Positions 53,515-61,947 of a stretch of 64,000 bases of DNA are shown here, one piece after another (positions within the stretch are counted from its first letter, which is position 1; each line of letters opens with the position of its first letter). The stretch spans positions 7,103,501 through 7,167,500 of the forward strand of contig NZ_CP112880.1 in NCBI RefSeq assembly GCF_028747205.1. The letters are read 5' to 3'. A program made the position numbers and the translations under genes. Source of the stretch: Streptomyces sp. CA-278952. Its GTDB lineage: Bacteria; Actinomycetota; Actinomycetes; Streptomycetales; Streptomycetaceae. The notes under the pieces were generated by a model. That model saw nothing but the letters and a program-made list of their open reading frames with translations, did not search any database and was not told the DNA's origin.

Positions 53515-54744
53515 ATGACGAAACGCCTGCTCGCGCCGCACGAAGCGGCCATCGCCGCAGCGGGGGTCCGGGTCGTACTGCACAGCGACATCAAGGGCGA
53601 TGTGGACGAGACGGTCCTGACCCAGGCACTGGACCGGCTGCACGAGTGCTACCCCCTGCTCGGCGGAAGGATCGTCACCGAAGCCGACAACGGTCTGATG
53701 GTGCGGATCGACGCAACAACCACAGGACCTGAGCTCACCCGCGGCACCCACTTCGACGAGGAGATCAGCACCCCGCTGGCCTGGGACCGCACATCGCTGC
53801 TGAGGCTGAGGGTGCTGCCAGGACGCGGCGGGTCCCGGGTGGTGATGACGTTGCCGCGCGCCTTCGTCGACGCCACGTGCTACCTGGCAGTGCACGCACG
53901 CCTGTGGGCCCTCTACAGTGCACTGGCCACCGGGCGACCGGTGCCCGTGGAGCGCGTCGAGCCCGTGCTCGCCCCGGCGCTGGACGATGTCCTCAGCGCC
54001 CGCTTCACCGACAACCAGCTGCGCGAATTCGTCGCCGAACGCGCCCGGCTGGACGCCCAGGCCGCTCCCGCACTGCTGCCCGCCCTCGCCGCCGTCCACA
54101 ACGGACCCGGCCCCAACCTGAGTTTCGGCATCACCGCCGTCGAAGCCGGTTCCGACCACTGCGAGCGGCTGGCCCAGCGCGCCAAGGACGCCTCGCTCAC
54201 CCTCAACGCCCTGGTGTCGGGCATCCTGCTGACCAGCCTGCGCTCCGTCCTTCCCGCCCCGGACGGCCCGGTGCGGATGCTGTGCACGACCGCGGTGGAC
54301 ATGCGCCGCAGGCTCTCCCCGCTGCTGCCCGCCAAGGTCCTGCAGTCGGCGGCGACCACCACCTCCATCCGGCTGGACATCGACGAGCACGCCCACCCGG
54401 TCGAGGTCGGACACGATCTGAACGCCCTGCTCCGGGCCGACTTGGACAGTGGCGCCGCCGCGATGGAACTGGCCGCCTTCCCCTACATGCTCGACCAGCA
54501 CCCACCCACCCTGGTCATCACCAACGTGGGAAGCATCACCGGACCGGACCTGCCGAACGGGCTCGAGATCACCAACGTGCGCATCGCCCCGCTCGGCCAC
54601 GTACCGATGCTCTTCGCCGTCGTCAGCCGCTACCAGGGCCGCCTGGCAGTCGACCTGACGTACAGCAGAGCCTGGTACACCGACACCCAGATCCAGGAAC
54701 TCGCCGATCGCGTATCTGACGCACTGGTGCACGTGACCCGGTAG
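53515..54744 (+). CDS. PapA/condensation-domain-like acyltransferase with lost HHxxxD motif
   Basis: A 409-residue protein of the chloramphenicol-acetyltransferase-like superfamily (PapA5, phthiocerol diester synthase type). Seen are the N-terminal MTKRLLAPHEAAIAAAG, the fold-typical LWALYSALATG after the active-site position, and VITNVGSITGPDLPNG near residue 330. At the position of the catalytic HHxxxD the sequence reads LPRAFVD, so both His are gone (Pro-Arg) although the Asp remains. It is probably not an active acyltransferase. ATG 53515 follows GGGGAGACGAC; a longer in-frame reading from 53374 has no support. It stands alone on the plus strand between gene remnants, and a link to the cluster is uncertain. 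Confidence 0.75.
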   Translation: MTKRLLAPHEAAIAAAGVRVVLHSDIKGDVDETVLTQALDRLHECYPLLGGRIVTEADNGLMVRIDATTTGPELTRGTHFDEEISTPLAWDRTSLLRLRVLPGRGGSRVVMTLPRAFVDATCYLAVHARLWALYSALATGRPVPVERVEPVLAPALDDVLSARFTDNQLREFVAERARLDAQAAPALLPALAAVHNGPGPNLSFGITAVEAGSDHCERLAQRAKDASLTLNALVSGILLTSLRSVLPAPDGPVRMLCTTAVDMRRRLSPLLPAKVLQSAATTTSIRLDIDEHAHPVEVGHDLNALLRADLDSGAAAMELAAFPYMLDQHPPTLVITNVGSITGPDLPNGLEITNVRIAPLGHVPMLFAVVSRYQGRLAVDLTYSRAWYTDTQIQELADRVSDALVHVTR

Positions 54745-54893
54745 CGGCTGCGGACCCCGCAGAATACGGCGGCCCCAGCGACGGCCGCGCACAGACAGCG
54801 GATTCCGAACCATGGGTCTGAGGCGGTAGGTGGGTGCAGTGGGACGATGTTGTCGGGAGCCTGAGCAGGTACCACCGTGTGGGGGCGAGCCGC

Positions 54894-55181
54894 ATGAGCG
54901 CCGTGACCGTTGTGACCTTGGCGCGGTGGCTCGGACATTCCTCGCCAGCGATCACTCTTGGTTACTATGCTCACTTCATGCCGGAGGCCGGCAGCAAGGG
55001 GCGCGGCACCATCGACGGTCTGCTTGGGGAGGGCGGGCATCGGCTCGCCGGCCGAAACTCGCCAGATTCTCCCCAGCGGCCGTCGACCGGCGATTTCCGC
55101 CTCTGCGCCCCGCAGTGGCCCTCCGTTGATGGTAAGGCTGAAGAGATGGGTGGCCTGGGAAAGTGTTGCAAGAAGTCGTAG
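54894..55181 (+). pseudogene. C-terminal remnant of a tyrosine (phage-type) integrase
   Basis: Plus-strand reading contains VVTLARWLGHSSPAITLGYY followed by AHFMPEAGSKGRGTIDGLLG and NSPDSPQ. This is the catalytic C-terminal block of Streptomyces integrating-element integrases, with the His of LGHSS and the nucleophilic Tyr. Everything upstream (the Arg box and DNA-binding domain) is missing, so it is a relict. It abuts the first core chromosomal gene and probably marks an old insertion or deletion edge. Confidence 0.8.
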
Positions 55182-56041
55182 CGACCCGCTATGTCACGCC
55201 CCTGCGGGAGGGTGGATCACTCCCCGGGATCGTCGAGGCCGACGACCTGGGCACGTACGTCATGAAGTTCACCGGGGCGGGACAGGGCCGCAAGACGCTC
55301 GTCGCGGAGATCATCTGCGGGGAACTCGGCCGTCGGCTGGGGCTGCGGGTGCCGGAGCTGGTGACCATGGAGCTCGACCCCGTCATCGGACTCGCCGAGC
55401 CCGACGAGGAGGTGCAGGAGCTGCTCCGCGCGAGCGGCGGACTGAACCTCGGGATGGACTACCTGCCGGGCTCCTTCGGGTTCGATCCGCTCGCCTACGA
55501 GGTGGGGGCGGCCGAGGCCGGGCGGATCGTCTGGTTCGACGCGCTGATCAACAACGTCGACCGCTCCTGGCGCAACCCGAACCTGCTCGTCTGGCACGGC
55601 GACGTCTGGCTCATCGACCACGGCGCGACCATGATCTGGCACCACAACTGGCCCGGCGCCCAGGCCTCCGCCGGCAAGCCGTACAACGCCTCGGACCATG
55701 TCCTGGCGCCCTTCGGGCCGGACGTCGCGGCCGCGGCCGCCGAGCTCGCCCCGCTGGTCACCGAGGAGCTGCTCACCGAGGTGGCCGCCGATGTGCCGGA
55801 CGTCTGGCTGGCCGACGAGCCCGGTTTCGCCTCCGCCGACGAGGTGCGCCGGGCCTACATCGCACCGCTGCTCGCGCGGGCCGCCGACGTCCACGAGCGG
55901 ATCACCCTGGACGCGCCGGCCTCGACCCGGCCCTCCCAGGTCCCGGGCTGGCTCACCGAGCGGTTGCCGCCCCGGCCGAAGCGGGCCGCCGACGACCGCG
56001 CCGCGGCGTCCGCCCGCACCGGCGAGGAGGGTGGCCGATGA
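55163..56041 (+). CDS. HipA-like kinase-fold protein
   Basis: 292 residues with a HipA C-terminal-type kinase fold. Features include GIVEADDLGTYVMKFTGAGQ (nucleotide-loop Lys), FDALINNVDRSWRNPNLLVW and WLIDHGATMIWHHN, which place the catalytic and metal-binding Asp/Asn. There is no HipB-like partner. Instead it overlaps by 4 nt (ATGA) with a DUF3037 gene, a pairing common in Streptomyces core genomes. The start is GTG at 55163, giving MLQEVVATRYVTPLREGG; the 5' end overlaps the integrase remnant, so promoter and ribosome site may have been disturbed. Function is unknown. It is not an obvious toxin. Confidence 0.82.
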   Translation: MLQEVVATRYVTPLREGGSLPGIVEADDLGTYVMKFTGAGQGRKTLVAEIICGELGRRLGLRVPELVTMELDPVIGLAEPDEEVQELLRASGGLNLGMDYLPGSFGFDPLAYEVGAAEAGRIVWFDALINNVDRSWRNPNLLVWHGDVWLIDHGATMIWHHNWPGAQASAGKPYNASDHVLAPFGPDVAAAAAELAPLVTEELLTEVAADVPDVWLADEPGFASADEVRRAYIAPLLARAADVHERITLDAPASTRPSQVPGWLTERLPPRPKRAADDRAAASARTGEEGGR

Positions 56042-56421
56042 CGCGCCGCGACGTCTTCGAGTACGCGCTCCTGCGCGTCGTGCCCCGCGTCGAGCGGGGG
56101 GAGTGCTTCAACGCCGGGGTGCTCGTCTACTGCCGGGCACACTCGTTCGTCGCCGCCCGCACGCACCTGGACGAGGCGAAGCTGAAGGCTCTGGACCCGG
56201 CGGCGGATGTCATCGGGGTGCGGGCCGCCCTGCGCGCCGTCGAGGGGGTCTGCGGCGGCGGTGAGGGGGCCGGTCAGGCGGCGGGCGACGACGCCGGGCG
56301 GCGGTTCCGCTGGCTGATCGCCCCGCGCTCCACGGTCGTCCAGCCCGGCGCCGTGCACAGCGGCCTGACCACGGACCCGGCCGGTGAGGTGGAACGGCTG
56401 CTCGACCTCCTCGTGCGCTGA
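56038..56421 (+). CDS. DUF3037 family protein
   Basis: A 127-residue protein, MTRRDVFEYALLRVVPRVER then GECFNAGVLVYC, which is the DUF3037 signature, ending HSGLTTDPAGEVERLLDLLV. ATG 56038 overlaps the HipA-like stop (ATGA), so the two are coupled. No enzymatic motif is evident and the role is unknown, probably linked to the HipA-like partner. Confidence 0.85.
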   Translation: MTRRDVFEYALLRVVPRVERGECFNAGVLVYCRAHSFVAARTHLDEAKLKALDPAADVIGVRAALRAVEGVCGGGEGAGQAAGDDAGRRFRWLIAPRSTVVQPGAVHSGLTTDPAGEVERLLDLLVR

Positions 56422-56502
56422 TCCACGCCCCGGCGGGGCCATGACGGCACAGCGGCGGGCGCTCCGCCCGGTGTGACGTGCGGCCCGCCGGGGCGTGCGC
56501 CG

Positions 56503-56564
56503 TTGACACCGGGTGCCAGGGCTTCTAGCGTCTCGTCTGCTGAAGGTACTAAGCGGTTGCTCAG
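56503..56564 (+). promoter_or_regulatory. fabG promoter with adjacent TetR-like operator
   Basis: TTGACA (56503-56508), 17 nt, TAGCGT (56526-56531) is an excellent vegetative promoter. Just downstream, overlapping the expected transcript start region, is CTAAGC-GGTT-GCTCAG (56549-56564), a near-palindrome resembling sites of TetR-family repressors of fatty-acid genes. A repressor here would block transcription of the two reductase genes. Confidence 0.65.
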
Positions 56565-56639
56565 CGATCGGGAGTCTTTCTGTCAGGGAAACGTCCCGAC
56601 GCCCGCTGAGCCCCGATCCAAGGGCGAGGAGAACCAAGC

Positions 56640-57401
56640 ATGTCCACCACCGAGCAGCGCGTCGCCATCGTGACGGGAGCGGCGCGGGGCATCGGCGCCG
56701 CCACCGCCGTACGTCTCGCGGCCGAGGGCCGTTCCGTCGCCGTACTCGATCTCGACGAGGCGGCCTGCAAGGACACGGTCGAGAAGATCACCGCCGCCGG
56801 GGGCACCGCGCTCGCCGTCGGCTGCGACGTGTCGGACGCCGGCCAGGTGGAAGCCGCCGTCGCGCGGGTCGCCGCCGAGCTGGGCGCGCCGACGATCCTC
56901 GTGAACAACGCGGGCGTGCTCCGCGACAACCTGCTGTTCAAGATGAGCGAGTCCGACTGGGACCTCGTGATGAACGTGCACCTCAAGGGCGCGTTCCTGA
57001 TGGCGAAGGCCGTCCAGGCCCACATGGTCGAGGCCAAGTTCGGCCGGATCGTCTCGCTCTCCTCCTCCTCGGCCCTCGGCAACCGGGGCCAGGCCAACTA
57101 CTCCGCGGTCAAGGCGGGGCTCCAGGGCCTCACCAAGACGCTCGCCAAGGAGCTCGGCAAGTTCGGCGTCACCGCCAACGCCGTCGCGCCCGGCTTCATC
57201 GTCACGGAGATGACCGCGCAGACGGCCGCCCGCGTCGGCATGGGCTTCGAGGAGTTCCAGGCGGCGGCCGCCACCCAGATCCCGGTCCAGCGCGTCGGCC
57301 GTCCCGAGGACGTCGCGAACGCCATCGCCTTCTTCGCGGGCGACGACGCGGGCTTCGTCTCCGGTCAGGTCATGTACGTGGCCGGCGGACCCCTCAACTG
57401 A
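56640..57401 (+). CDS. fabG: 3-oxoacyl-ACP reductase-type short-chain dehydrogenase
   Basis: 253 residues. NADPH-binding TGAARGIG near the N-terminus, NNAG, the catalytic Ser in VSLSSSSALGNRGQ and YSAVK (YxxxK). It reduces beta-ketoacyl thioesters. ATG 56640 follows GGCGAGGAG. It has its own promoter and operator upstream and is followed 31 bp later by a second reductase. From memory, the same pair lies near ung in Streptomyces coelicolor, so this is conserved core rather than part of the PKS cluster. The exact acyl substrate (ACP or CoA) is not known. Confidence 0.9.
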   Translation: MSTTEQRVAIVTGAARGIGAATAVRLAAEGRSVAVLDLDEAACKDTVEKITAAGGTALAVGCDVSDAGQVEAAVARVAAELGAPTILVNNAGVLRDNLLFKMSESDWDLVMNVHLKGAFLMAKAVQAHMVEAKFGRIVSLSSSSALGNRGQANYSAVKAGLQGLTKTLAKELGKFGVTANAVAPGFIVTEMTAQTAARVGMGFEEFQAAAATQIPVQRVGRPEDVANAIAFFAGDDAGFVSGQVMYVAGGPLN

Positions 57402-57432
57402 TCCGGAACCGACCCGAAGGGCAGCGGACATC

Positions 57433-58188
57433 ATGACGGTGCAGGACAGCGGAAAAGTCGCCCTGATCACGGGCGCGAGCCGGGGCATCGGCTACGGGGT
57501 CGCCGAGGCGCTCGTCGCCCGCGGCGACCGGGTGGCCATCACCGGTCGGGGCGAGGACGCCCTGAAGGAGGCCGTCGAGCGGCTCGGCTCCGACCGGGTG
57601 ATCGGCATCGCGGGCAAGGCGCACGACGAGGCGCACCAGGCCGTCGCGGTCGAGCGCACGATGGAGGCCTTCGGCCGGGTCGACTACCTGGTGAACAACG
57701 CCGGGACGAATCCGGTCTTCGGCCCCATGGCGGAGCTCGACCTGAACGTCGCCCGCAAGGTCTACGAGACCAACGTGATCTCGGCGCTGGGCTTCGCCCA
57801 GCAGACCTGGAAGGCCTGGCAGAAGGAGAACGGCGGGGCGATCGTGAACATCGCCTCGGTCGCCGGGGTCTCCGCCTCGCCGTTCATCGGCGCGTACGGC
57901 ATGAGCAAGGCGGCGATGGTCAACCTGACCCTCCAGCTGGCCCACGAGTTCGCCCCGGTCGTCCGGGTCAACGCCATCGCCCCGGCCGTGGTCAAGACCA
58001 GGTTCGCCGAGGCCCTCTACGAGGGGCGCGAAGCGGAGGCGGCCGCCGCCTACCCGCTGGGCAGGCTCGGCGTGCCCGAGGACATCGGAGGCGCGGCGGC
58101 CTTCCTCACCTCCGCCCAGTCCGACTGGATCACCGGCCAGACCCTCGTGGTCGACGGGGGAATTTTCCTCAACGCCGGCGTGGGCTGA
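57433..58188 (+). CDS. Short-chain dehydrogenase/reductase (FabG-like)
   Basis: 251 residues with TGASRGIG, NNAGTN, the catalytic Ser in VNIASVAGVSA and YGMSK (YxxxK). An oxidoreductase using NAD(P)H. It lies 31 bp behind fabG on the same strand and is probably co-transcribed. The ATG follows GGGCAGCGGACATC. Ends GQTLVVDGGIFLNAGVG, the usual SDR C-terminus. Substrate unknown; annotated paralogues are often called 3-oxoacyl-ACP reductase. Confidence 0.88.
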   Translation: MTVQDSGKVALITGASRGIGYGVAEALVARGDRVAITGRGEDALKEAVERLGSDRVIGIAGKAHDEAHQAVAVERTMEAFGRVDYLVNNAGTNPVFGPMAELDLNVARKVYETNVISALGFAQQTWKAWQKENGGAIVNIASVAGVSASPFIGAYGMSKAAMVNLTLQLAHEFAPVVRVNAIAPAVVKTRFAEALYEGREAEAAAAYPLGRLGVPEDIGGAAAFLTSAQSDWITGQTLVVDGGIFLNAGVG

Positions 58189-58217
58189 GAGCGGCCTGGG
58201 CCGGTTTGGCCCTGATT

Positions 58218-58273
58218 GGGTCAAGTGCCCCGCCGGGCCAGCGGATTGACCCGGTGGGGCGCTGCGGTATGGT
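58218..58273 (+). promoter_or_regulatory. Promoter of the lipoprotein gene with inverted repeat
   Basis: TTGACC (58246-58251), 16 nt, TATGGT (58268-58273). The -35 is the right arm of an inverted repeat GGGTCAA (58218-58224) ... TTGACCC (58246-58252), which could bind a repressor. Confidence 0.5.
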
Positions 58274-58306
58274 CTGCCGACCCATGGCTGATCGAGGAGC
58301 GTGCGC

Positions 58307-59887
58307 GTGTTCTACCGGGCCAGTCTGCAGGCTGCTGCAGCCCTAGCTTCCCTTTCTCTGCTGGCCGGCTGCGGTCTCCTTTCGGACAGTGGATCGGCAA
58401 CGGACCAGAAGATAACCGTCGGGACGACCAGCTCCCCGTCCACACTGGATCCTGCGGCGGCCTGGGACGGGTCCTGGGAGCTGATGCGGAACGTCTACCA
58501 GACCCTGGTGAGCTTCCCCTCCGGCAGTACGATCCCGGAGCCGGACGCGGCGGACTCCTGCAAGTTCACCGACGCCACGAGCATGGCGTACCGGTGCACG
58601 CTCAAGAAGAACCTCACGTTCTCCAACGGCGAGAAGCTCGACGCCGAGGCCGTGAAGTACTCGATCGACCGCATCGTGGACATCCACTTCAAGGGCGGCC
58701 CGGCCGGGATGCTCGACTCCCTGGACCGGATCGAGACCAAGGGTGACGACACGGTCATCTTCCACCTGAACAAGTCCGACGCCACGTTCCCGTTCATTCT
58801 GGCGACGCCCGCCATGTCGCTGGTCGCTCCCGGCGACTACCGCAAGGACAAGATCCGCGACGACGGCAAGGTCACCGGTTCCGGCCCCTACCTCCTGGAG
58901 TCCTACAAGGGCCGGGCCACCGCCGAGTTGAAGAAGAACCCGGACTACAAGGGCTTCGCCAACCGGAAGAACGACGCGGTCACCATCCGCTACTTCGAGA
59001 AGTCCGCCGACATGGTGAGCGCGCTCAAGGCGAAGGAGATCGACGCCACCTACCGGGGCCTGACCGCCGAGGAGGTCGTCAGCCTGGAGGACAACAAGGA
59101 CGACAACGCCGGCCTCCAGATCGTCGAGAGCACCGGCGCCGACATCCGCTTCCTGGTCTTCAACCCGAAGGACCCGGCCGCCGCGAACCCCGCCGTCCGC
59201 AAGGCCATCGCCCACGTCGTGGACCGCGACGCCCTGGTCGCCAAGGTCTACCGGGGAACCGCCGAGCCGCTGTACTCCATGGTCCCCAAGGGCATCGCCG
59301 GCCACACCACGAGCTTCTTCGACACCTTCGGCGACCCGGATGTCAAGAGGGCGAAGAGCATCCTCACCAAGGCCGGTATCACCGAGCCCGTGAAGATGAA
59401 GTTCTGGTACACCACCGACCGGTACGGCTCGTCCACGGAGCCCGAGTTCGAGGAGCTCAAGCGGCAGCTGGAGGCCTCCGGGCTGTTCGAGATCACGCTG
59501 CAGGGCGAGCCCTGGACGACCTTCCAGGAAGGCTTCAACAAGGGCGAGTACCCGGTCTTCGGCCGCGGCTGGTTCCCGGACTTCCCGGACCCCGACAACT
59601 TCATCGCGCCCTTCGTGGGCAAGGAGAGCGTCACCGGCACCCCGTACATCAACAAGGAGATCACCCAGCAGCTGATCCCCGCCTCGCGGCAGGAGAGCGA
59701 CCGGGGCGCGGTCAGCAAGCAGTTCGAGCGGGCCCAGGAGATCCTCGTCGAGGACGTCCGGCTGCTGCCGCTGTGGCAGGGCAAGCTGTACGTCGCCTCG
59801 GGCGAGGACATCGGCGGCACCGAGCGCGCACTCGACCCGCAGACCGTGATGCAAATGTGGGAGCTGTACCGCAAGGCCAGCTGGTAG
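58307..59887 (+). CDS. Peptide/oligopeptide-type ABC substrate-binding lipoprotein
   Basis: About 526 residues. A short signal peptide ends in a lipobox (LLAGC), so the protein is lipidated and outer-face anchored. The rest is SBP family 5 (DppA/OppA-like): VGTTSSPSTLDPA, YRCTLKKNLTFSNGEKLDAE, and ISYxx-type core replaced by VRKAIAHVVDRDALV. It would bind peptides or similar solutes for an importer, but no permease or ATPase genes adjoin it. GTG 58307 has GAGGAG seven bases upstream; GTG 58301 is too close to it but in frame. Confidence 0.88.
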   Translation: MFYRASLQAAAALASLSLLAGCGLLSDSGSATDQKITVGTTSSPSTLDPAAAWDGSWELMRNVYQTLVSFPSGSTIPEPDAADSCKFTDATSMAYRCTLKKNLTFSNGEKLDAEAVKYSIDRIVDIHFKGGPAGMLDSLDRIETKGDDTVIFHLNKSDATFPFILATPAMSLVAPGDYRKDKIRDDGKVTGSGPYLLESYKGRATAELKKNPDYKGFANRKNDAVTIRYFEKSADMVSALKAKEIDATYRGLTAEEVVSLEDNKDDNAGLQIVESTGADIRFLVFNPKDPAAANPAVRKAIAHVVDRDALVAKVYRGTAEPLYSMVPKGIAGHTTSFFDTFGDPDVKRAKSILTKAGITEPVKMKFWYTTDRYGSSTEPEFEELKRQLEASGLFEITLQGEPWTTFQEGFNKGEYPVFGRGWFPDFPDPDNFIAPFVGKESVTGTPYINKEITQQLIPASRQESDRGAVSKQFERAQEILVEDVRLLPLWQGKLYVASGEDIGGTERALDPQTVMQMWELYRKASW

Positions 59888-59935
59888 CCGCTGTACGGAA
59901 AGGGCTCCCTGGGGCCGTTGTCAGTGGCGCCCGGT

Positions 59936-59956
59936 AGGTTCTGGGATCAAGAACCT
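59936..59956. repeat. Inverted repeat AGGTTCT-N7-AGAACCT upstream of ung
   Basis: A perfect 7-bp inverted repeat with a 7-bp centre, 24 bp before the ung start. It could be the terminator of the lipoprotein gene or an operator for ung. Confidence 0.5.
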
Positions 59957-59979
59957 GTTGCTCACCGGAGGTTGTGGAC

Positions 59980-60663
59980 GTGACCGATATCGACCTGCTG
60001 CCCGAGTCCTGGCGTGCCGTCCTCGGCGAAGAACTCCAGAAGCCGTACGTCAAGGAACTGGCCGACTTCGTCGAGGAGGAGCGGGCCAAGGGGCCCGTGT
60101 ATCCGCCGCGCGAGCAGGTCTTCGCAGCCCTGGACGCCACGCCGTACGAGAAGGTGAAGGTCCTCGTCCTCGGTCAGGACCCGTATCACGGCGAGGGACA
60201 GGGACACGGGCTCTGCTTCTCCGTGCGCCCCGGTGTCAGGACTCCGCCGTCGCTGCGCAACATCTACAAGGAGATGCAGCAGGAGCTCGGCCTGCCGATC
60301 CCGGACAACGGCTATCTGATGCCCTGGGCCGAGCAGGGCGTCCTCCTGCTGAACGCCGTGCTCACCGTCCGGGCCGGCGAGGCCAACTCCCACAAGAACA
60401 AGGGCTGGGAGAAGATCACCGACGCGGTGATCCGCGCCGTCGCCGACCGGCCCGACCCGGCGGTCTTCGTGCTCTGGGGCAACTACGCGCAGAAGAAGCT
60501 GCCCCTGATCGACGAGGAGCGCCACATAGTGGTGAAGGGCGCGCACCCCTCGCCGCTCTCCGCCAAGAAGTTCTTCGGCTCCCGCCCCTTCACCCAGATC
60601 AACGAGGCCGTGGCCGCCCAGGGCCACCAGCCGATCGACTGGCGGATCCCCGACCTCGGCTGA
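59980..60663 (+). CDS. ung: Uracil-DNA glycosylase (family 1)
   Basis: 227 residues. Motif A VLGQDPYHGEGQGHGLCFSV holds the catalytic Asp and the uracil-pocket residues; motif B GAHPSPLSAKKFF holds the catalytic His in the DNA-intercalation loop. It excises uracil from DNA to start base-excision repair. GTG 59980 is eight bases after GGAGG and gives MTDIDLLPESW; GTG 59974 is too close. Single gene, conserved core location. Confidence 0.96.
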   Translation: MTDIDLLPESWRAVLGEELQKPYVKELADFVEEERAKGPVYPPREQVFAALDATPYEKVKVLVLGQDPYHGEGQGHGLCFSVRPGVRTPPSLRNIYKEMQQELGLPIPDNGYLMPWAEQGVLLLNAVLTVRAGEANSHKNKGWEKITDAVIRAVADRPDPAVFVLWGNYAQKKLPLIDEERHIVVKGAHPSPLSAKKFFGSRPFTQINEAVAAQGHQPIDWRIPDLG

Positions 60664-60773
60664 CGGGCTCCGGCCGACGGGCCCTGACGCCCGTGTCTGA
60701 CCGGTTATGCGGAAGCCCGGCGTTAGCGTCGGACCGACGGCAACCGGCTGGACCGGCGACGGAGGAGACCGCA

Positions 60774-61313
60774 GTGGTGGAGCAGCAGGAGGCGTCCGAT
60801 GACGCCGTCATGACCAGGATCGGCCAGGCGATCATGCTGCTCCACGGAGGTGACCGGGAGGAGGCCCGCAACCGCTTCGGCGCACTCTGGTCGGAGCTCG
60901 GGGCGGACGGCGACGCCCTGCACCGCTGCACCCTCGCGCACTACATGGCGGACACCCAGGACGACCCCGGCGACGAGCTGGCCTGGGATCTGCGCGCCCT
61001 GACGGCCGCCGAAGGGCTGAGAACCACGGACGGGCCGGGGGCCGAGCCGGGCGGCGGGGACGGGCCGGGCGGCGGCGCGGGGCGTGGCGGGACCCGGGCG
61101 GCGGAACACCGGGACGCCCCGGCCGTCCGGGCGTTCTACCCCTCGCTGCACCTCAACCTCGCGGCGGACTACCTCAAACTCCAGCGCCCCGACTCGGCCC
61201 GTATCCACCTCCAGCGGGCCCGCGCCGCGGCCGAGTCGCTCGCGGACGACGGGTACGGCGGCGGGGTCCGCGCCGCCATCGACCGCCTGGAGCTCCGCAT
61301 GCGGGAGCAGTGA
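60774..61313 (+). CDS. Tetratricopeptide-like hypothetical protein
   Basis: 179 residues, starting at GTG 60774 behind GGAGGAG. Sequence such as AIMLLHGGDREEARNRFGAL and AADYLKLQRPDSARIHLQRA suggests two TPR-like helical hairpins separated by a low-complexity Gly/Ala/Arg linker (residues ~85-115). It counts as a scaffold-type conserved hypothetical in Streptomyces near ung; no catalytic motif is visible. Confidence 0.75.
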   Translation: MVEQQEASDDAVMTRIGQAIMLLHGGDREEARNRFGALWSELGADGDALHRCTLAHYMADTQDDPGDELAWDLRALTAAEGLRTTDGPGAEPGGGDGPGGGAGRGGTRAAEHRDAPAVRAFYPSLHLNLAADYLKLQRPDSARIHLQRARAAAESLADDGYGGGVRAAIDRLELRMREQ

Positions 61314-61335
61314 CCCCGCACGGCCGGCGGGGGCG

Positions 61336-61809
61336 TCAGCGGCCGTACGTCTCCGAGCAGCTGCGGGACTCCGGACTGCCCGCCGGCCAGCCGCCGTACC
61401 CTCGGCCGAGCGCGCAGACGTCCGCCCCGACGCCGGGGACGCGTGGCAGGGCGGGCACGGTGACGGACGGGAGGCCCGGGACCCGGCGCGGCGTCCGGGA
61501 ATCCGGCGGGTCCGGGTGCTCCCGAGGGCGGGAGGCCCCCGCCGGTGCGGTGCGCCGGGCCTGCGGTGGGGAGTCGGCGGCCGGGGGTGCGGGGGAGGGC
61601 GGCAGGGCCGCCGACGGGCTCGGATCCGGCACGGCCTCCAGCGCCTCACGGGCGGGTGGCTGCACGATCTGCGGGGCCACGTTCTGGGCCGGCCCGGTGG
61701 CGCCGGGATACGGCGGGGGGACGGCCCGGGGCTCCACCGAGACGCAGCCGGAGACGGCCGTGACCGTCAGCCCGACCAGGAGTTGCGCGGCGATTCTGGT
61801 TCTCTGCAC
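61336..61809 (-). CDS. Small Pro-rich putative lipoprotein
   Basis: 157 residues beginning MQRTRIAAQLLVGLTVTAVS followed by the lipobox Cys (VSGC), then a Pro/Ala/Ser-rich extension without domain hits I can recognise. It is likely secreted and lipid-anchored. The GTG at 61809 has only a weak ribosome binding site. It is convergent with the TPR-like gene 22 bp away. Function unknown. Confidence 0.6.
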   Translation of the reverse strand: MQRTRIAAQLLVGLTVTAVSGCVSVEPRAVPPPYPGATGPAQNVAPQIVQPPAREALEAVPDPSPSAALPPSPAPPAADSPPQARRTAPAGASRPREHPDPPDSRTPRRVPGLPSVTVPALPRVPGVGADVCALGRGYGGWPAGSPESRSCSETYGR

Positions 61810-61947
61810 CCGGGTAACTCTGCGGTGCGGCCCGCCCGCTCGGGGCCCGCTGGGCGCGGAATGGCCCGCACGAGTGACCCGGTCAGCGGCGCGCCCCCAA
61901 GGGGGCGGCGGTCCTCCGGCGCGGAGTCGGGCCGTGCGCCGGAGCGT

